In this document: in pieces, positions 30,802 to 41,758 of the stretch
How positions within the stretch are numbered: position 1 is the first letter of the stretch
Layout: each line of letters opens with the position of its first letter
Assembly (NCBI RefSeq): GCF_040807025.1
Contig: NC_090968.1
Location: forward strand, 5,011,906-5,075,905
Source of the DNA: Struthio camelus
Lineage: Eukaryota; Chordata; Aves; Struthioniformes; Struthionidae
DNA: 64,000 nt
Direction of reading: 5' to 3'
Program-made: the position numbers and the translations under genes
Notes under the pieces: model-generated
The model's database searches: none
Seen by the model: only the letters and a program-made list of their open reading frames with translations
What the model was told of the DNA's origin: nothing

Positions 30802-33494
30802 ATGCCCGTCCTCTCCAGGCCTCTGACATCCTTCCTCATCCAAGACATCCTGCGGGACGGAGCCGAGCGGCGGGAGCTGGACGAGAGCCAGGGCCGCGGC
30901 GGTGCCGGCGGCCGAGGGCTGGGGGAGCCGGGGGCGGCCGAGGGCCGCGAGCGCCGCTCGGCTCCCGGGGGTGCCGCCGGGGACCCCGGCCTGAGCCCTC
31001 GACCCGAGGCAGCGTCGCCGCCCCGCCAGCCCCACGCAGGTAAGGGCAGCAGCCTCGGCCGGGCCGCGAGCCAGCGTCGGCGGCGCGCAGCTCGCCGGAG
31101 GGGCGTAGCGTCGGGGCAGGATCCCAGCTGCGCCCAGCACCGAGCCCCGGAGCCAGACTACCGGGGCGTTCGAGGATATCCGTGCTTTAGCTGCGGGAAA
31201 GCAACCTGGGCATCAAAGACCATCCCCGCTTCCACCGTGGGAAACTCAGAGGAAGAGCAGCCGGGCGCGTAGCTTTAGCCAGGCTCTTCCAGTAGCGCCC
31301 GGTACCGATGCTGCCTAAAACTCTGCTGGAAAAAGCCCGCTCGAAGGATTTCTGTGCGATCTTGGCGGAACTTAGTTCCCTTTTAATTCAGACCCCCCCC
31401 GCCCCCGTCAAAGACGTAGCTTGTGCCTCAGCTTTTACGCCGCCTTCGGCGCGGCGATGCAGCCGCAGCGGGCGTGCGATGCCTCCGGTGCAGCCACGCT
31501 TTGAAGTTCTCCGTGTTGCATTTATGCCCTTTGCCGTGGGGCTGCTTTCCTGGGGGCTCAGCACCGCTCCCAGCACCCTGCACCTCGCCGTGTCCCTGCC
31601 CGTCACTGACACGAAGCCGCTCTGGCGTTTTTATTAATCTTTCTAGCATTGACCCGCTAAATTCACTGGTCAGAATAACATTTCGCTGCAGAACTCACAT
31701 ACCGAAAAAAATCACATGCAGAAGCAATTTGTTGAATGGTGCCTCTGGCGCACCAAGAGCCCAAGGGCAGAGGGAGCCCCGGGCAGGGGATCGGCGTTTC
31801 CCGTCCTGCAGCGCCCCGGGCGAGCGGGCCGGGTGCTGGGCTTGGACGGCCAAAAGCAACGCTGAGCTCTCCAGCGACCGCCTCGCGCTCGCTAGCGGAG
31901 ACCTTGCCAGGGGAATTTTGGCTTTGCGTTTCGATGCTATTAAAAGAAGCTGCTGCACAGAGCAAATTCGGAAACATTCACCAGGCTGGTTATTAAGAAA
32001 AATCATTAAGCCCCCAAACCAGCTCTTGCAGAATGGAGCTGGTGCCGAGCAGCACCGCTCTGGGGATTTCAGCGGGACTGGGATGATTTACACAAGCTGG
32101 GAATTAAGCCCATTGTTTCTATCTTAGGCATTATGTTCACATCTTAAGAAAATATACTAAGAAATAACCAAAGAAGAACTTGGCCTATTTCCATAGCAAG
32201 CTGAGTAATACACCAACAGGAACTAACTCCATAAATAAATTGACTTAAAAAGTTTTGATAGTTGCAGGTGACACTTCCCAGGGGCAGGAAGAACACGTCC
32301 ACTTGTATTTTTGATCCTCCAAGGCATCTTTCAGGCTATGGTTTTTTGGTAAAAAGAGCCCACAGCTGAGAAATGGAGGTGAGCCACTAGCTCTGCGGCG
32401 CTCTGCGCGAGCTGTGTGCGCTCAGCACCTTCCCGGATCACAGCTCGAGTGACTGAGCGATGCCGCGGGAAACAAGCCCGAGGCAAATCCCGGGCTGCTG
32501 CTTTGGCACTCCGGCTGTGGTCCGAGTCCAGCTCTGCGGCTGCGTACGATGCAGTCAAGCCGGTCCTGAAGATTTAGAAAGCCTCGAGACAGCGCCCCAA
32601 AACTTCCTGGCATTGCCGCGCGGTCGGGAACAAGAGGGAAGAGGGGAGTCGCTTTCAGTGCTTTCTAATTGCAGGCGGGTTTAAGCTGCACTGATTTTAC
32701 GTTTCTGAGCTAGAGTTTAAGGAGAGGAACATACTTTTTTGTGGAGGCCGGGATCTTCCCGTAGGCACAGGCGAGGGGACTTTGCAAAGAAGTGCCCGGC
32801 ATCGCGAGCTCTGCAGCAAAACCCCCAGAGCCGCCAATGCCGTAACAGTACCTGGGAGCGTCAGGCGGGCCTCACCCGCGTGGCAAAATGCCCCTCACTG
32901 CGTTTTTCTTTTTTTCCCCCACTAAATATTTACTTATATGAATTAAGAATCTATGATATTAGGGGGAAAAAAAGAAAAAAACCTTAGGCAACTTAATGCA
33001 CTGCTCCACTAACTAAAAAGTGGCAATATGAATATTTTGTGCTTTTGGAGGGGGGAGGAAGAGTAATTTGGGCAACTTGCAGAGGGTAATTCTCACCTCT
33101 TTGCTGGGCAGCGGCGGCGGCGGAGGAGCCCTGCGCGTCGGAGCGCGAGAGCCCGCCGGGCGCCCCGCGCTGCCCTCCGCGGACCCCCCGGCAGCAGAAG
33201 CGCTCCCGCGCCGCCTTCTCCCACAGCCAGGTCGTCGAGCTGGAGCGGAAATTCAGCCACCAGAAGTACCTGTCGGCCCCGGAGCGCGCCCACCTGGCCC
33301 GGCACCTGCAGCTCACCGAGACCCAGGTGAAGATCTGGTTCCAGAACAGGAGGTACAAAACCAAGAGGAAAGAGCTGGCGGCCGAGCTGCGCGGACTGGC
33401 CAAGCCGCCGGCCGGCCCGCTGCCCCTCGCCGGCGCCTGCCGCTACCTCCCCTGCCTCTCCTACCTGAGCGCCTGCAGTCCCTCCTGGTGGTGA
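30802..33494 (+). CDS. NKX3-1: NK3-class homeobox transcription factor NKX3-1 (two exons)
   Basis: Exons 30802-31039 and 33112-33494 join in phase 1 (donor AG|GTAAGG, acceptor TTTGCTGGGCAG) to give 206 residues. The tinman motif [13 protein letters not shown] is at 8-20. The linker is Gly/Arg/Pro-rich. The homeodomain is 108-167 and contains [20 protein letters not shown] and ends [10 protein letters not shown], which is diagnostic for NKX3-1. The C-terminal tail is 39 residues and ends in SPSWW, where human ends in SPAFW. The start at 30802 was chosen for its GACCATG context and closeness to the tinman motif. The in-frame AUG at 30658 (A at -3, no stop between) is nearer the TATA box and would add 48 low-complexity residues. 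It is a nuclear DNA-binding regulator, known in prostate, sclerotome and other tissues. It is in tandem with NKX2-6, 4.1 kb downstream. Confidence 0.93.
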
Positions 33495-34965
33495 GCGCGG
33501 CCCCCTTGCCTCTTAAACAGTTTTTTTTTTTTTAATGCTGTGTTGCTTTTTCTCATACTAATTGGGGATGGGGGTGGGGGGTGGGAAAAAGGCGCTTCTG
33601 ACTTGGTTCACAGCAACGCTCGGCGCCTAGCTGCCATGCGAGCCTTTCTCACCACCAACCGTCCGGGGTTATAAAACGCAAAAAAAAAAAAAAAGCAAAA
33701 AAAGGCAAAAAAAGAGCAAGAAAAATGCAAAAAAAAAGCAAAACCCCCCAAAAATTGCAAAAAAAAAAAAAAAAAAAAAAGCCCAAGCCTTCCAAAGCAT
33801 CTAATTCGGCACACCGAATAGCGCTGCTCCGCGGCGGGGCTGCGGCTAGGGGCTGGTGCCGGCTGCTTGGGGGCAGCAGGCGAGGCACGGCCACGCCGCC
33901 CGCGACGCCGGAGCCCTGCAGCTCGTAAAAACCCACAAGCGACTGGAGGAAAAAAAAAAAAAAAAAAGGAAACCAAACGACCGCCGTTGCGTTTCTCCCA
34001 CGGAGAGCGTCGTTGCTGCCCGGGGGGATGGAGAGCGGCGCCGGCCGGGCAGACCCGGCCCCGGAGCTCCGGGCACCTCGGGGAGCCCGGGCCGGCGGCC
34101 GGGAGCGGCGACAAGAGCGCGGTGACGGATGAGCTTTGCATATCCGGCTGCTGACGCCGGTCGGCGGGTTTTTTACATCCGCGCTCTTTCAAGCAGCCCA
34201 AGCGCAAAGAGCTCGGCGCGCCGGGCGGCTTTGGCAGCAGCCAGCGCGGCGGCGGCGGGGGTGAGAGCGGCCGGCGGAGCCCGGTGCTCCCCGGCCCTCC
34301 GGCCTGCCAGCAGCAGCAGGCAAAGTCTTGCACCGGCGACTTTTTAAGTGAGGCAATTACTCGGGCGGGTGGCAGAGACGGCTTCGGTAGCTCATCGCGC
34401 TTTAAAACACGAGATGCTGCTAAGTCTAGGAGAAAAAGCGCAGAACCCGATGGAGGAAGGGCGCCCGCCGGCGGCAGCGAAGGTGCCCGGGGCGTTTCTT
34501 CCCGCGGCGCCCGCTCTCCCAGAAGGAGGATGAAAAGCAAAATCCCCAGCGATCAGGGTAGGGGCAGAAACTGCTGGGGTCACCGGGGCCCCTGGCGCTC
34601 GCCGGGGAGCAGCCTTTCCGCCCGGCGGCTGCAGAAGCGCCTCGCCGAGCGGGGAGCAAGCGCTCGCCGTCCGGCTGCCGGCAGGTAACCGCCGGTATCC
34701 GCAGAAAACGCCTCCTGCCCGCCCGGGCGGCCCCCGGTGCGGCGGCCGTCTGCTCCACGCCGCCGGGGAGAGCCCGCTCTTCCGCGGCCGGGAAAAGGAG
34801 ACGGACGTACGGTGAACTTCTCGGACGGTTCGCTGGGGAAATGTTTGTGTCGTGGCTGCTGCTGCTGCTTTTTTTTTTGTTTTGTTTCCCCCTATGATTT
34901 TTTTTTTTTTTTAATTCCCATTCGGGGTTTAGGACCAATAAAATACCCTTCTTGCTGCTTCAGCA
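33495..34965 (+). other. NKX3-1: NKX3-1 3' untranslated region (probable)
   Basis: The first clear AATAAA on this strand after the stop is at 34937-34942. It gives a 3' UTR of about 1.45 kb, shorter than the mammalian one (from memory). It contains an unusual A-rich tract at 33676-33781 and a GC-rich middle. Because the GC-rich part looks like CpG-island DNA, the true end could be elsewhere. Confidence 0.4.
33676..33781 (+). repeat. A-rich low-complexity tract with GCAAAA periodicity
   Basis: Runs of 4-20 A are separated mainly by GC, GGC or GAGC (…GCAAAA…). There is no target-site duplication or repeat body next to it, so it looks like slippage-expanded sequence and not a retroposon tail. 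Confidence 0.8.
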
Positions 34966-37900
34966 CCAAACTGCTCGTACTTCCTTCTGCTGCCAAGGCC
35001 AGCGCCCTCGGTCGCTGGTTTTGCCTGTATTTTTTGATACTGTTTCACGCGATGTCCTTCGGAACAAGGAGCGCAGAAGCGAGCCGCCTCCGCGGGGTCT
35101 CTGCTCCGGGGCTGGATTTTTCTGCTCTGGATTTTCTGTGTTAATCTTGTCCCCATATATTTTGTTACTCCTTTAGGGGATTTGGATACTTGTGAGGAAG
35201 AAGATAAGTAAGTACGCTGGGCACGTCCTGAGCGCGGGGGCCGGCCGGGGTGGCAGAAGCGCTGCTTGCAGCCCCTAGCGGAGTCGGCGCCTCGACAAGA
35301 ACCGAGCAAAACCCGTCAAATCGGGCTGCGGGGCTGCTCTGGCTCTGCCGCTTGGCGAGGGCGAGGACGGCCGCGGCCGGGGCAGGGACGGGACGGGAGC
35401 GACCTTGAGGCCGGCCGGCCGGCCGCTCTCCCCCCGCCGCAACCCCCTCGCCTCCGCTCCTGCCAGCGGCGGCTTTGCAGGGCCGGGAGAGCGAGCCGAA
35501 ATAACCGCTTTTACCCTCAGCAGGTTTTTTTTTTTTTTTTTTTTTCCTTACTGCCGTATTTAAGCCGAATCCGCCGCCCGACCGAGCCGGGCACCGCGAT
35601 GGCGAAGCGTGGGCCGTCCTGCTGCGCCGAGGTGGCCCCCCCCAAAACCCGGCCGCCGGGCCGGTCCCTCCGCTCCTCCGCAGCCCTTTTCCCCTCCATC
35701 CCCAAGCGTTTTCTCCCCGGCGAGAACAGAGACTTCCGGCTGATTTTCTTTCCCCCCCCCCAGCCCGAAACACAAAGCACGAGGACAAAAAAAAAAAAAA
35801 GATGGGGGCCGTAACGCTCTGCTGACCGCATGATGCAGGCGCGGGCGCGAGTGCGTTCATGGCAGCGGCCGGCCCTTGATTAACGCCGAGACGAGCGATC
35901 CCACCCTGACGGCGGGGCCGCGGAGTTTTAATCCGCCTTAACGAAGCACACCTCCTGTTTGCCCGCGGCCGGAGGCAGAAAGCAGCGTTTGACGTCCGTC
36001 AATCAGCGTCACGCTCCGCCGCCGGCGTATCCATCAAGACTGAATAGCGTCTCACGCTGACATAACATTTACGCTTGCTTGTGCCAAAGCGTTTATTTGA
36101 AGCGAGGGAAAAGGGCTGCCTTTGGATAACGTGGCTGTTGACTAACATTTGCATGCGCTAAACCGCGTAGCTGGCAACGGCGCGCGGGACCGGCGCCAAG
36201 AAAAATCTCCCGCTTGCCCTGCCCGGCCTTGGCGAGCCGGAGCAGCGCGCGGGCGGCCGCGCGGGGTCCGGCAGCGGCGGCACCCCAGCCGGAGACCGTT
36301 CTTACCCTGGGTGCTCTCCTCGGCGCCGCATCTCTCGCCAAGCCGGCCGCAGCACCGCCGGACGGCATCGCCCGCTCCCTTCGCTGGGCCCGGCCGCCGT
36401 CCCCGGCTGCTTTGCGCTGGGGGAAGCCGAGCGGTGCGATCGTCCCGGCGGATTTTCCCCACCGCCTTCGGCCGCAGGGGGAAGGGGAAGGGGAAAAAAG
36501 CGGGTGGCTTTGGGGAACGTGGGGAAAACCGCAGGTGTGGGGACCGGCTCGCGCGCGGTTCCCGCGCGGCGCTCCGCACGGGCCCAGCCGCCCTCCTCCT
36601 CCTCCTCCTCCTCCTCCTCCTCGGCCCCTTCGCGCCAGGCACCGCTGGCGAGCCCCCGCTGTCACGTGTTCGCGTGGGGACAAGGATCCCCCCCCCCAAA
36701 AAAACCCCACCGCGCCGGGCACGCGGCGTCCCCGGCGTCCCCGTTTCGCCCCGATTCCGCCGTGCCCCCAAAGCCGGCGGTTCGCAGGATTCGCTGGGGG
36801 CAGAGCAGGGCGCCGACGCGCCCAGCGTAGCGCCCGCTGCGGAAGGGCGCCCGGAGGCCTGGCGAACCGCGCCGCGCGGGCCGCCCTGGCGCTAGAGCAG
36901 CCCTGGGGCGGCCCTGGCTCTGCCGGGCAGCAGCTCGGCCCTCCAAAACCTCCGGCACGTGCAAAAACCCCGGCGGCGGTGGGTGAAAGGGGGGACTGGC
37001 CTTTTCGACCAGCAAGATGTACGCCGGCGCAAAGCGCTTGGCCGCTCTACAACCAGGTGCCCTGTCTGTTATAAAGGGAATTAAATCTCGAGGCTTAAAT
37101 ACAAATGTTTTTATTCCCTTTGTGGACAATCGTGGCAGAATGAGATAACAGGTTAAGGTGGGGCCGGAAAACCTTTCGCTCTGTGCGCTGCATCTTGTCC
37201 TCCAAGGTAAACATGCGGCTTAATGAAATTTCAAGAGGGAAAAGGTGAGATATTTGCCTTTATTTAAAGCAGAAATAATATTTGAAGAGAAACAAAAGAA
37301 TCAGGCAAACTAGGCAATAATCGTACGCGGTGAACAAACAGAGCCCAGATCCTGGATTAAATCAGAAACGACTTGAGAAACGAACGCCCGACGGCCGGGC
37401 GGCACGTAGCTCCACGAGCGCGGCGCCGGTGCAAGCGTCCCCTCTCGCAGCCCCCCGCCGCGGGCGCCTGCCGGGCTCCCGCTGCCACGTTTGGCCGCAG
37501 CAGGTTGGTTTTTTTTTTTTTTTTTTTTTGGTGCCAGTTTCAGCCCGAGAGGGAAAAATACCGGCGGGGAAGCGGATCAGATACAGGCTGCCCAGCGGCA
37601 GGGACCCGGGCGGTCGGCGCCAACCCAAGACTTGGATGCAACCCGAGAGCAGAGCGGAGCGAACCCCCATCCCCGTCCCCGCACTGAGCCTTGCTAAAGG
37701 AAATCCCCGGCGTTTAAGGAGTTGTTACGGTCTGCTGGGTAAATAAGATGCATTTAAAAATACCCTCGGAAGACTTTTACACAATAGCCTGTAATGGCTC
37801 CAGAGGCACCGCTAGGGTCATAGAGAAAAAACCAAATCCTTTCTGCAACGCGCACCTTCTTTTCCAGGAAAAATAAAAGCTGTGTTTTATGAACGCCCCG

Positions 37901-39394
37901 TTGCATTTTCCAGCTGCATATTTTAACGCTTTTCAGATAAAGGCGGGTTTGTGAATCACCTACATTTGACACTGCGCCTCTTTGAGCCTTTGCTGTTTAC
38001 AGGGTGCTCGCCGCCCGCCCGCCCCGTCCCCCGCGCGGGGCGCACGAAAGGCCACATGCAGCCCCTCTTCTCGTCTCCGTAGCCAGCAACGGTTTCCGTT
38101 GTTATCTGCAACACCGCTAGGGCAAAATAAGCGTTTAGCGGAGTCGGACGACCTTCACCCGAAGCAAAACGGGAGGAAAACGTAGGAAAAAGTTTAACTT
38201 TTACTCACCGGGGAGCAGGAGGGCGAGCGGCCTCGGCTGTCCCAGCCGGGCGATGGGCGCGCGGGGCTGCAGCTCCGGCCTCCTCCCGGCCGAGCTTCCT
38301 CTCCTGGGCCTTTCTCGCGCCCCGGGGAGCTGCAGGAGCCACTTCAATATAAGGTGCCTTTGGCTGGTTAAAGAGAGAAACGTAGGGACCATCAACCCCG
38401 TAGGAAAAACAACATTTTTGTGTTGAAAAGGGGCGTACGAAACATGCTTTCTACCTCCCGGGGTGCAAAAAAAAAAAAAAAAAGGGGGGGGGGGGGAAGG
38501 GGCTCCGGCGTGCAGAGATGCTCAGGGGCCTCCCAGGGCCGGCCCGCAGCTACCCGGCCTTCCGGCCGCAGCTGCAGCTTCCACGGCTGGAGGGTCGCAG
38601 CGAGCCATCTCAGGCCCTTGTTTTTTCATTAGAGCGCTGGGTGAGCTTAAAGTGTTGTTTTAAGATAACCTCTTTTTTTTTTTTCCCGGGTAGATTTGGA
38701 ACGAGGGCGCTGCGATTCTGCCAGATTTATCGGAGAAAAGGAGGAAAAGGAGTTAAAAGAACTGCCGCTCCTGTTGGCAAGGCCGGAAGCAGTCACGTTT
38801 AGAGACCCCTTATGATAACAGGCTTTGGGAAGATGACTCTTCGGCTGAAAAAAGGAGGGGGATTTCCTCCCATCCCGTCAGTCCAACCGATAGCCGGGGG
38901 GGGGGCCCGCCGGCGGCGGCGAGCTCCGGTCGGGGAGTTCCCGCGGCAGCAGCCGAGACGGGGATAAAGCTGATTTACGGGCGCAGGGGGAGCGAAGCAA
39001 AGCTTGGGAGCCCCTTTCCACCGAGGCTTCACCAGCTCCAGCCCGGCACGAGGTTTTGGCTAAAGCCTGGCTTTTTCTGCCCAAACCCCCTCCCGATGCG
39101 CATACGCATCCCGCTACGTGCAACCCTCGGAGAGAGCAAAGCCCAAGCGCTGCTTGGAGGCACTTGGGGAGCGGCGGGACGGAAACTATTTCCCCACCGA
39201 GCCCCACGGCAAAGCGGCCGGATTTGGACAACGGCCGCCGACAGCAAGGGGAGTCCTGCAGCCCGGGGGTCTCCCGGGGGGCGCAGAGCCGCTCCGGCTC
39301 CCCCTCGTCCACGCCAGCAGCCCTCCGGGGCGGCCGGCCCCGCGCCGCGCTCCCTTCCCGGGCACGCGCCTAAGAAAAGCACAGGCAGGAGCCC
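34966..39394. other. Gene-free CpG-rich spacer between convergent NKX3-1 and SLC25A37
   Basis: No gene was recognised. About 35.2-36.9 kb is extremely GC- and CpG-rich, with long homopolymer T and C runs and a (CCT)10 microsatellite. AT-richer patches at about 35.99-36.17 kb and 37.08-37.33 kb could be cis-elements. The first of them contains GTCAATCA (a PBX/MEIS-like site) and ATTTGCAT (an octamer-like site). Further GC-rich DNA lies at 38.2-38.6 and 38.9-39.4 kb. The open frames here match no family I know. Confidence 0.55.
36592..36621. repeat. (CCT)10 microsatellite
   Basis: Ten uninterrupted CCT units lie in a CpG-rich block. Confidence 0.95.
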
Positions 39395-41758
39395 ACGGGG
39401 ACAAGAACCAGAATACTTTATTGCCTTGAGCTCCAGTGTTACAACTGTAGCAGCATTTCACAGGTGAACTTCTGCATTGTTCCATACACATTTAAGAAAA
39501 CACATTAAATTCCAAGGCAGGCAAAAAAAAAAAAAAAAAAAGAAAGAGCTGCAGCCACCTTGCCTCATCCTCCCCCTTGAATACATGTGCGTTTCTTGCA
39601 GACAAAGCAGCCGTACGTGTTTCACATACCAGGTTAAGGCAAAACTGCGGACTCGCAGCACAACTGAAACCAGGCGAGACGCGGAGCGACGCTTTGGCGA
39701 GGGGGCTTTAACCCAGCCTCAAGTACAGCCCGGTACAAGTTAAATATGTTAAAAAAAAAAAAAAACAAACTATGCAATTCTTGGGTGACCCGGGTGAGCA
39801 CGCTCCCGCCGCCGGTGGGAAGCCTGGCTCTGGGAGCGGCTGCCGAGGAAAGCCGGCCGCTCGGAGGCTGCCGGGCACGCTCCGGTTTGTCTCGAGAGCG
39901 GCAACGGGAGCGGGGAGCTGCACCGCCCCGGCTCCCTCCCCGCAAGCGCAGCCTCGGCCTCCCAGCTGCTCCCAGGATCCCCCCTGGCTCCAAGCGGGAG
40001 GTGAAGTTCTCCCGGAAGAGCTGAGATGAAGACACAAATTAAAGCTAAGCAACCCAGCGGAAGAGGATCAACACGCGGGGGGCGGCTCGCCGAGCTCGAC
40101 TCCTAGCTACCGAAGTCACACCGAAAGCTGTCGCCTTCCCGCGTTATGCTACAGTTTGCCTATTAAAGTGACCCAAGATTTTCATCTAAGTGTTTGTGCC
40201 CATCTTGGACGGAAAGAGTTTGTGCAGTTCTGGCTCCCGTTAGTGATGCTCCAGTTTCTAAAGTCAATAGCAAAGGACCGGGAGGTTTAGCAGAGCGCTC
40301 CCAAAGACGCTCAGCCTTGAGGCCGTAACTTTTGCGCTTTAACCTAAGGGGTGCGCTTGGCATCATGCGAGATGCCGTCAAACTCGGTGACCAAAGGGCC
40401 TCGAGAACCTCATTTGGTACCTACCAGCGGCCAAGGGCAGCTTACGCCAGGCGCACGCGCTCCCAAACTGCTGACCGCCCGCAGGAGCGGCTCAAGGAGG
40501 CGTCTCAGCCCGGGGGCCGCTCGAGCCGGCTCGGCCGCCCTTTCCGAGTCGAGAGCCGCGACTCGGGCCCCGGCCGGCGCTGCGAAGGAGCCGTCGTACC
40601 GAGGCGAAACACGAAGGATGCACAGGGAAGCGCCATCCTCCCCCCCAAAAGGAGCTTTCCCCCAAAAGAGGAAGATTAGAGTTTGATACCCTTCCAAAGC
40701 AGGCACGATTTTGCCGAGCGCCACACCGAAGCTCTGCTCCGCGCGCCGGGGCAGAGCGGCTCGATGCAGCCCGGTCAGACCCCGTGAGCCATCCGGAGGT
40801 GCAGGGCTGCTCCTGCGAGCAGGATCGGGCCCTTAGTGAAAGTATGAATAAATTAACAGAGGATGAAGCCTGTTTAGCTATCACACACACCATAAAAATG
40901 TACCTTTTTAAAAAAAAAAAAGTGTTTGCAAAAAAATACTAGTCTGTAAAATCTACATTAAGAGTTTCCTTGTAAAAAAAAAATAAAAGGAACTGATAGA
41001 GTTCCCCTCCGCCCCAAAGTGACCAGGTCTTTTGGGTGCTCCACTCGATCTCCTAGCTTCCCAAAGCAAGTATTGCCCCCATTCCTTCTCCTTGCATCCC
41101 CGGCAAGTCTCAAGGGGTTACCAAGTACCTTGACATCCACATGAGAAACCAGGCCACTGATCGCGGTCCAAATGCTGCATAATTAAAGCCAATCTGGCTA
41201 TAAAAATAAATGCTCTCGTGTCTTCCTTACACGTGGTGGAAGAATGTAGCCCTTTTTAAACAGCTCAGCACCTAGCTGTAATAGTATTTAAAAAACAAAC
41301 CAAATGTCTATATAGAAAAATAAAGGATAAACATTATCCATCTATTTTATATTTATATAAAAAGTTCTGTGACAGGATATTTTGCTTCTTTGCTGTAAAA
41401 AAACAGCCTAGGCTGTAAAACCTAAGCCTCCTGGTGAGGAAGTAAACTACATCTTCAGACATATTCAGAGAAAAATATCAGTTAGCAAATTCACTTCTCC
41501 AAAATAAAGTTATTAATTAAATATATATATTATTATAAGTCTTTATAATCTATTTCATTGTTTGCGCAACAAGGGGAACACGTCACTGAGGACCACTTAA
41601 ACCCTCCTTCCCCCAGAGGGGAAAAGTGGACTTCAGCTGTGAATCCACCAGAAACCTGGTACGTTCCTTATCAGAGACCCAGAGCTTGCTGGCTCGCACA
41701 CAGGCGCGGACACGCACAGAGGGGACATGGACGCTTGCATTCACTCTTGCTAAGTCCT
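39395..41758 (-). other. SLC25A37: SLC25A37 3' untranslated region
   Basis: About 2.35 kb separate the stop codon from the clearest AATAAA on the minus strand (TTTATT at 39417-39422 as printed). That signal is followed by a GT-rich segment. The part nearest the stop (41.16-41.57 kb) is strongly AU-rich, while the distal part contains GC-rich stretches. A long 3' UTR is known for vertebrate SLC25A37. The AU-rich part may control mRNA stability. Confidence 0.6.
39417..39422 (-). terminator. SLC25A37: SLC25A37 poly(A) signal (AATAAA, minus strand)
   Basis: AATAAA on the minus strand is followed about 35-45 nt later by a TGTGCTTTTCTT segment that could serve as the downstream U/GU element. I saw no better signal between it and the stop codon. 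Confidence 0.55.

Noticed and set aside
30187-31140. 317-codon minus-strand open frame over NKX3-1 exon 1
   Set aside because: It is GC-driven and antisense to a real exon, with no recognisable domain.
33676-33781. A-rich tract as the tail of a retroposed gene or SINE
   Set aside because: No repeat body, promoter boxes or target-site duplication were seen beside it.
33608-34540. 310-codon minus-strand open frame with Phe-rich stretches
   Set aside because: It reads through the A-rich tract (poly-Phe) and GC-rich DNA and has no domain.
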